The notes below the pieces were generated by a model. The model was given only the letters and a program-made list of their open reading frames with translations, was not told the origin of the DNA and made no database searches. 64,000 nucleotides of DNA from Paenibacillus pedocola. GTDB lineage: Bacteria; Bacillota; Bacilli; Paenibacillales; Paenibacillaceae. Positions within the stretch are counted from its first letter, which is position 1. Every line of letters starts with the position of its first letter. Positions 59,136 to 64,000 of this stretch are shown here, piece by piece. Position numbers and translations under genes: made by a program. Where the stretch lies: NCBI RefSeq assembly GCF_031599675.1, contig NZ_CP134223.1:496001-560000 (forward strand). Direction: 5' to 3'.

Positions 59136-60533
59136 ATGGAGTATTTGAAAATCTTTTTTATCAACACAGCCCTGCTGATTACTTTGGCCTATCTGGGCAA
59201 TTTAATATATAAACATACCATTACATATGCACCTGAGCGGATGAAGAAGATAAGCTGGGTCATTCTGGCGATCTTTGCCGGATGGATTAGCACGGTTTTC
59301 GGATACCGGCTGGGCGAGCATGCAATCTTTGATTTGCGGTATGTACCGCTGATCATTTCCACTTTAGCCTACCCGCAGCCTTTTATTCTCATATTGATTG
59401 GTGTGGGCATCGGAATTACCCGGCTTACCTTTGGAATCAACGAGGCGACAGTGGCGGGCGTACTTAACTTGTCCATTCTGGGGTTTGTCTGTGCCGCCCT
59501 CAGCTTATGGGTGCGCCGTTCGAATGTTGCTTATTGGATCAAAAGACTGATCGTAATTCTCGTGGTGAACTTAATGAATGCAGTCAATATCATCGCCTTT
59601 GGCGTGGTGCCGGACCGGATGTATATCACGGATATAATGCCTATAACCTTATCTGCCGGGCTGGTGCTCAGCCTGCTGTTCGCACTGATTATCCGCGATT
59701 TCCAGCTCGATCTGCTGCGCAACGGACAAATTATAAGAGCGAATGAGCTGCTGTCCGCCCAGACTGAAGAATTGCATAAGAACAAAATTATTCTGGAGGA
59801 AAGAGCGAAGCAGCTGACGCTGGCTTCCCAATACAAATCAGAGTTTCTGGCCACGATGTCACATGAGCTCAGAACGCCGCTCAACAGTGTTATTAATTTG
59901 TCTCAATTAATAGAAGAAAATAATGACTCCCTGAACCGGGAGGAGACAAAGGAATATGCGGGAATCATTCACCGCTCGGGCGAGGATCTGCTGATGCTTA
60001 TTAATGATATTCTGGACTTATCCAAGGTAGAGGCCGGGAAGCTTGATATTAACAAGGAAGATTTGAACGTCAGTGAAATTCCGGAGCTGCTGACGTTGCA
60101 GTTCAGTGTTGCCGCCAGGCTTAAGGGGCTGGAATTCACGGTTACGCTTGACAGCCAGGTGCCGCAGGTCATTCATTCCGATCCCCAGCGTGTGCAGCAG
60201 ATTCTCCGTAACCTGCTCTCTAATGCCTTTAAGTTTACTATGGAGGGACATATCTCGCTGAATATCCGCACGTTTGAGCAGAAGGAGGGGGCTCTTCAGC
60301 GGCGCTGGATTGTATTTGATGTGCAGGATACCGGCATCGGAATTGCCGCAGAGAAGCATGACATCATCTTTGAAGCTTTTCAGCAGGCAGACGCAACGAT
60401 CGGCCGCAAATATGGCGGAACCGGACTGGGCCTGTCGATCAGCAATGATCTTGCCAGACTTCTGGGCGGATTTATCACGCTTCACAGTGAAGAAAAGCAG
60501 GGGAGCAGGTTCTCTCTTTATTTGCCTTTATAG
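59136..60533 (+). CDS. orphan membrane sensor histidine kinase
   Basis: 465 residues. Six membrane helices in the first 190 residues resemble the 5TM receptor type (LytS-YhcK) fold. A short coiled coil (RANELLSAQTEELHKNK) precedes the HisKA domain with H-box ATMSHELRTPLNSV, then N-box LLSNAFKF, G1 DTGIGI and G2 GGTGLGLSIS. All catalytic boxes are present. No response regulator gene is adjacent, so its partner is elsewhere. The ATG follows GCAGGAGTGAGG. Confidence 0.92.
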   Translation: MEYLKIFFINTALLITLAYLGNLIYKHTITYAPERMKKISWVILAIFAGWISTVFGYRLGEHAIFDLRYVPLIISTLAYPQPFILILIGVGIGITRLTFGINEATVAGVLNLSILGFVCAALSLWVRRSNVAYWIKRLIVILVVNLMNAVNIIAFGVVPDRMYITDIMPITLSAGLVLSLLFALIIRDFQLDLLRNGQIIRANELLSAQTEELHKNKIILEERAKQLTLASQYKSEFLATMSHELRTPLNSVINLSQLIEENNDSLNREETKEYAGIIHRSGEDLLMLINDILDLSKVEAGKLDINKEDLNVSEIPELLTLQFSVAARLKGLEFTVTLDSQVPQVIHSDPQRVQQILRNLLSNAFKFTMEGHISLNIRTFEQKEGALQRRWIVFDVQDTGIGIAAEKHDIIFEAFQQADATIGRKYGGTGLGLSISNDLARLLGGFITLHSEEKQGSRFSLYLPL

Positions 60534-60651
60534 CTGGTAGGGGGAAGGGATCCTCCGGCTCCAACATAATTTGTGATTTTGCTGTATTGACAGCAGGGTG
60601 ATGCTGAGTAGAATGGAGCCAATGCCGCATCAAAGGAGTGTTATCACCCCC

Positions 60652-61926
60652 ATGAACATCATGAGAAACAGGCTGCCGGGTATTCGTCCCAAACGTGTCC
60701 GCAAAGCTTCGGTTCACCGCAACAATCTTAGAGTCGCTACGTTTGAAGGGATACCATCGACTATTTTCCAGGTGCTGCTGCAAGGGCAGTTTTTAACTGG
60801 ATTTCTGCTATATTTGGGGGCGAGTTCCAGCCAGATTGGATTTGTACTGGCGCTTACCACGCTGGTCAACGTAGCACAGATTGGTGTTGCTTTTCTGATT
60901 CAAAAGCTGCCAAGCCGCAAATGGGCGATGGTCACTTTTATTGGCCTGCATAGAGTGCTCTGGGCGGCGACTGGGCTTGTGCCCTTTGTCTTTCCCAAGG
61001 AACACTGGGTTGCAGCTTTCATCGTTATGTATACAGTCGCGTTCATTGCCAATACGGCGGGTGGTATGCTGTGGACCTCGGTTATTAGCGACCTGGTTCC
61101 CGCACGTGTAAGAGGCCGTTATTTCGGCATCCGCAATACGTTTCTGAACGCGCTGGGAAGTCTCGTGATGTACGGCGGAGGTATTGTGCTGGACCGCTAT
61201 CCGGGCGGGCACGGATTTCTGATTTTGTATATCGTTGTATGGATCTTCTCGGTCTCCAATGTAATTGTGTTCTGCTTTTATCCGGATGTTCCGTTTGAGA
61301 AGTCGGAGGAAAAAGAATTTCTGCCGATGTTTAAGAAACCGCTTCACGATAAGCTGTTTATGAAATCAACACTATTTCTTGCCGCCTGGCTGCTGCTGCA
61401 GAACCTTACCGTTCCGCTCTATTCCTATGTCATGCTGCAGCTTATGCATATTAACTATCAGACGTTATCGCTGCTGAATGTGTCACAGACGATCTTCATG
61501 ATGGCCAGCTTCTACGTCTGGGGCAATCTGAATGCCAGATACAGCAATAAACGGCTGCTGCTCTGGACGCTGCCGATTATCGCACTGTCCTCACTGATGT
61601 GGGGGATGCTGTCCGTATTGCCGGTGCTGCCGGTGCTTTTTGCGGCGCATATTATGTTTGGCCTGGGCGTAGGGGGATTCAACCAGCTGGCGTTCAATTT
61701 TATTATCGGAGACACCCCCAAGAAGGAGCGGCCGATGTACATGGCGATGTATGCGGCGCTCACCGGGCTGGCAGCTTTCTTCGGTCCGCTGATCGGAGGC
61801 AAGATTTACGAATGGATTATTCGCTGGCCGGAGTGGACGCAAATCTACGGGATGCAGGTTGTTGTCGGGTTACTGATGATTGCGCTGGCGCTGCTGCTTG
61901 GCCGCCGGATTCTCAGGGATGAATAG
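60652..61926 (+). CDS. MFS transporter
   Basis: About 424 residues with 12 predicted helices. LVPARVRGRYFGIRNTFLNALGSLVMYGGG is the conserved loop and helix after the first half. The substrate is unknown. AAAGGAG precedes the ATG at 60652 by 13 bases. The frame is open to 60598, so the N-terminus could be longer. It is followed 43 bases later by an NAD(P)-binding protein gene. Confidence 0.85.
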   Translation: MNIMRNRLPGIRPKRVRKASVHRNNLRVATFEGIPSTIFQVLLQGQFLTGFLLYLGASSSQIGFVLALTTLVNVAQIGVAFLIQKLPSRKWAMVTFIGLHRVLWAATGLVPFVFPKEHWVAAFIVMYTVAFIANTAGGMLWTSVISDLVPARVRGRYFGIRNTFLNALGSLVMYGGGIVLDRYPGGHGFLILYIVVWIFSVSNVIVFCFYPDVPFEKSEEKEFLPMFKKPLHDKLFMKSTLFLAAWLLLQNLTVPLYSYVMLQLMHINYQTLSLLNVSQTIFMMASFYVWGNLNARYSNKRLLLWTLPIIALSSLMWGMLSVLPVLPVLFAAHIMFGLGVGGFNQLAFNFIIGDTPKKERPMYMAMYAALTGLAAFFGPLIGGKIYEWIIRWPEWTQIYGMQVVVGLLMIALALLLGRRILRDE

Positions 61927-61969
61927 AGAAAAAGCCAGGGCTTATGGCAACGCAAAGGGAGAGGTCTAA

Positions 61970-62632
61970 ATGACAAGGGTAGCGGTAGTGCTTGGAGCTA
62001 CAGGACTTATAGGCAAGGCGGTCACCCGGGAATTGCTTACCGGGGAATGGGATGAGGTGCGTGTACTCGTCCGCCGTCCGCTCGAGCTGAACCATCCCAA
62101 GCTGAAGCAGATCCGTATGGACTGGGAGCAGCTAGGGCAATATAAAGAACAATTCGCCGGGGTGAGTGCCGTCTTTTGCTGTCTGGGCACAACGATCAAG
62201 AAAGCCGGTTCGCAGAAACAATTTGAGCGGGTTGATCTGGAATACCCCCTTGAAGCTGCCGCAATAGCCAAAGCATCCGGTGTGAAGCAATTTCTGGTGG
62301 TCTCCTCTATGGGTGCAAGTTCCAAATCGCGCAACTTCTACTCCCGGACCAAAGGACGGACTGAAGACGGGCTGACAGCCGTCGGTTTTCATGGCCTGCA
62401 CATCTTTCGGCCGTCGCTGCTGCTGGGGGAGCGGGCTGAACACAGGCTGGGCGAACAGGTTGCTGCCGTCATCATGAAGGCTTTGGATTTCGCGATGGTT
62501 GGTAAGCTGGCCCGGTACCGGGCGATTCCCGGGGATAAGGTAGCAAAAGCGATGGTGAATATTGCTCTTGCCAATACGGGCGGAGTACATATATACACGA
62601 ACGAGGTTATCCATGTAATCGGCAGCCGGTAA
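61970..62632 (+). CDS. NAD(P)-binding oxidoreductase-like protein (atypical short-chain dehydrogenase)
   Basis: 220 residues with a Rossmann fold: VLGATGLIGKAVTRELL binds the dinucleotide. VSAVFCCLGTTIKKAGSQKQF and FLVVSSMGASSKSRNFYSRTKGRTE include the YxxxK-like pair. This matches the HTATIP2/YbjT-like group of atypical SDRs, whose substrates are mostly unknown. GGGAGAGG precedes the ATG. Confidence 0.85.
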   Translation: MTRVAVVLGATGLIGKAVTRELLTGEWDEVRVLVRRPLELNHPKLKQIRMDWEQLGQYKEQFAGVSAVFCCLGTTIKKAGSQKQFERVDLEYPLEAAAIAKASGVKQFLVVSSMGASSKSRNFYSRTKGRTEDGLTAVGFHGLHIFRPSLLLGERAEHRLGEQVAAVIMKALDFAMVGKLARYRAIPGDKVAKAMVNIALANTGGVHIYTNEVIHVIGSR

Positions 62633-62738
62633 AGGGTATGAGGAGTTTGCAATAAACCGAGTCAAGGACGTACAATGGGACATAAATCATCTGTACATAA
62701 TGACATAGATGTCGTGTACACCTTAGGAGGAGCTTATT

Positions 62739-63119
62739 ATGAGTAAAAAGCAGATAGCAACCACCCAGGCGCCAGGAGCCATCGGGCCTTACAGTCAGGC
62801 TATTGCAGCCGGCAATTGGGTGTACACCTCAGGACAGCTGGGTCTGAACCCGGAAACCGGAGAGCTGGCAGAAGGGGTGCAGGAACAGGCCCGGCAGTCG
62901 CTTAGCAATGTAAAGGCTATCCTTGAGGAAGCCGGCGCTTCGATGGACCAGGTTGTGAAGACCACAGTCTATTTGAAGGACATGAATGATTTTGCTGCTG
63001 TCAATGAAGTGTACAGCACATTCTTCACTGAGCCTTATCCGGCCCGCAGTGCAGTAGAGGTGGCCCGGCTGCCCAAAGACGGACTGGTGGAAATTGAAGC
63101 GGTCGCACGCAAGAAATAA
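62739..63119 (+). CDS. ridA: RidA-family deaminase
   Basis: 126 residues: [31 protein letters not shown] is the family N-terminus, and the catalytic Arg lies in [21 protein letters not shown]. RidA hydrolyses reactive enamine/imine intermediates made by PLP-dependent enzymes. AGGAGGAG precedes the ATG. It is single-gene and ends at a terminator. Confidence 0.94.
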   Translation: MSKKQIATTQAPGAIGPYSQAIAAGNWVYTSGQLGLNPETGELAEGVQEQARQSLSNVKAILEEAGASMDQVVKTTVYLKDMNDFAAVNEVYSTFFTEPYPARSAVEVARLPKDGLVEIEAVARKK

Positions 63120-63143
63120 ACGGTCCTTATAATCCTTATGGCA

Positions 63144-63190
63144 ACATCCCTCAATGACTCTGTGTAAACAGGGACGTCGGGGGATTTTTT
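63144..63190 (+). terminator. intrinsic terminator after ridA
   Basis: ATCCC pairs with GGGAT around an inner CTGT/ACAG hairpin and T7 follows. A further inverted repeat (CAAAGAGGC at 63208-63216, GCCTCTTTG at 63250-63258) lies between ridA and the convergent gene. Confidence 0.7.
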
Positions 63191-63287
63191 TGTGGGAAAC
63201 AGATCGTCAAAGAGGCTGCCTTCAGTCCATGAGCAATCATGAACGGGCGGCCTCTTTGCATACATGCCTGCCTATCCGCCGTGACCG

Positions 63288-64000
63288 TTAGTATCTCCGG
63301 CGGCGCGGTGTGAGCAGCAGCCATAGGCTATAGAGCAGCAGTAGGCCCGCCGTGACCGCTCCGGTTACGAATATGCTGCTGGTCTCCCGCTGCTCAAGAG
63401 CAATGGCGATGAACGCCCATACGAAGACCAGCGGATAGATAGGGTCACGATGAGGGAAACTGACAATTACTGCGAGTAAGGTGCCCACGCAAAGCATAAT
63501 TACAGCCCAGGCAGGATCGCTCAGGCCAAAGCCGTCCCAATTATTTTTCTCGAGCACGACACTGACGTTGACGATGGTAGCAACAGAAATCCAGCCGAGA
63601 TAAATGCTGAAGGGCAGTCGGATCAGCCATTGTTCGCCGGTAGTCGGGTGATCAATAGCTCTGGTCTTCCGGTAGATGACGATCAGCGAGATCAGAATCA
63701 GAACCATAGCGACCAGAGAAAGCTCGATGTATAAATAATGCCAGAGAAACAGCCAGCTCATATTAAAGACGCAGTTCAGCACGAACCAGATTCCGATAGA
63801 TTGAACGGAGTCCCGTGACCCGGTATTTGGGCGGAACTGATAAATAACGAATCCGGCCAGCAGAAGATAGATAACCGACCAGATGGAGAACGCATAGCCT
63901 GCCGGTGTGAGGTAGGTATGGTACTTGTCGGAGATTTCACCGGTGCTGTTGCCCCCTAGCGGCAGGACTACAGACAATGTGTTGACTATGATGACACCCA
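63288..64000 (-). CDS. tryptophan-rich TspO/MBR-like membrane protein (5' end beyond window)
   Basis: 237 visible residues, open to the window edge. It has about eight membrane helices. VLPLGGNSTGEISDKYHTYL followed by TPAGYAFSIWSVIYLLLAG is the typical opening of the larger TspO-like proteins (about 260-280 residues). Several Trp-rich helices follow (FNMSWLFLWHY; SIYLGWISVATI). A TTG at 63977 is not the true start, because the conserved region extends past it. The function is unclear; TspO relatives bind porphyrins or sense stress. Confidence 0.75.
   Translation of the reverse strand, partial: GVIIVNTLSVVLPLGGNSTGEISDKYHTYLTPAGYAFSIWSVIYLLLAGFVIYQFRPNTGSRDSVQSIGIWFVLNCVFNMSWLFLWHYLYIELSLVAMVLILISLIVIYRKTRAIDHPTTGEQWLIRLPFSIYLGWISVATIVNVSVVLEKNNWDGFGLSDPAWAVIMLCVGTLLAVIVSFPHRDPIYPLVFVWAFIAIALEQRETSSIFVTGAVTAGLLLLYSLWLLLTPRRRRY

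Overview
The window looks like chromosome from a spore-forming, low-to-mid GC Gram-positive bacterium, most likely Paenibacillus. The evidence is a GerA-type germinant receptor operon, lipoprotein-dependent polysaccharide ABC transporters paired with a YesM/YesN two-component system, an SLH-anchored exoenzyme, a T-box leader on an aminoacyl-tRNA synthetase and strong AGGAGG-type ribosome binding sites. This is inference from gene content; no database search was run.

Layout. 1-723 is the start of an HNH nuclease gene cut by the window edge. 1456-7301 is a beta-glucan use cluster: a LacI regulator, a perfect palindromic operator, a cytoplasmic GH30 enzyme and a long GH94 phosphorylase. 7440-11440 is a ger operon in the order A-C-D-B. 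11703-18985 holds two sugar permeases, a solute-binding lipoprotein and a YesM/YesN pair. 19015-22786 has an AAC(3)-like acetyltransferase, a histidine phosphatase, an MFS exporter and its ArsR-type regulator. 23141-28564 is a giant surface nuclease/5'-nucleotidase with a candidate Pho box. 28915-30207 is a second-type seryl-tRNA synthetase under a T-box. 31637-38183 carries two ribonucleotide reductases: class Ia (nrdA, nrdB) and class III (nrdD, nrdG). Upstream of nrdD lie a cobalamin riboswitch, a NrdR box and three DnaA-box-like sites. 39529-41990 is a tRNA-Thr gene followed by an AT-rich accessory patch with an IS3 remnant, a cysteine-rich secreted protein and several tiny ORFs. 42000-44976 has a hydrolase and an HD-GYP protein.

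The most interesting stretch is 45190-57973. It resembles the flavin-based extracellular electron transfer (FLEET) locus known from Listeria. The parts are EetA (NusG-II domain), EetB (Gx transporter), an ECF module (two ATPases plus EcfT), a UbiA-type prenyltransferase, a polyprenyl synthase with a small partner, an NDH-2 with a long membrane extension, and a PplA-like lipoprotein with two flavinylation-like motifs. A tandem U32 (UbiU/UbiV-like) fusion and a class III aminotransferase are embedded in it. The region upstream of pplA carries four FNR/CRP-type dyads. The proposed flow is NADH to NDH-2, to a dedicated quinone, through EetA/EetB, to flavinylated PplA and extracellular acceptors. 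The flavin transferase FmnB/ApbE is not in the window.

The right end (58452-64000) is ordinary: CsbD, a small unknown, an orphan histidine kinase, an MFS transporter, an NAD(P)-binding protein, RidA and a partial TspO-like membrane protein. Three diverged copies of a roughly 125-165 bp interspersed palindromic repeat lie in gaps around nrdA/nrdB and after ubiA.
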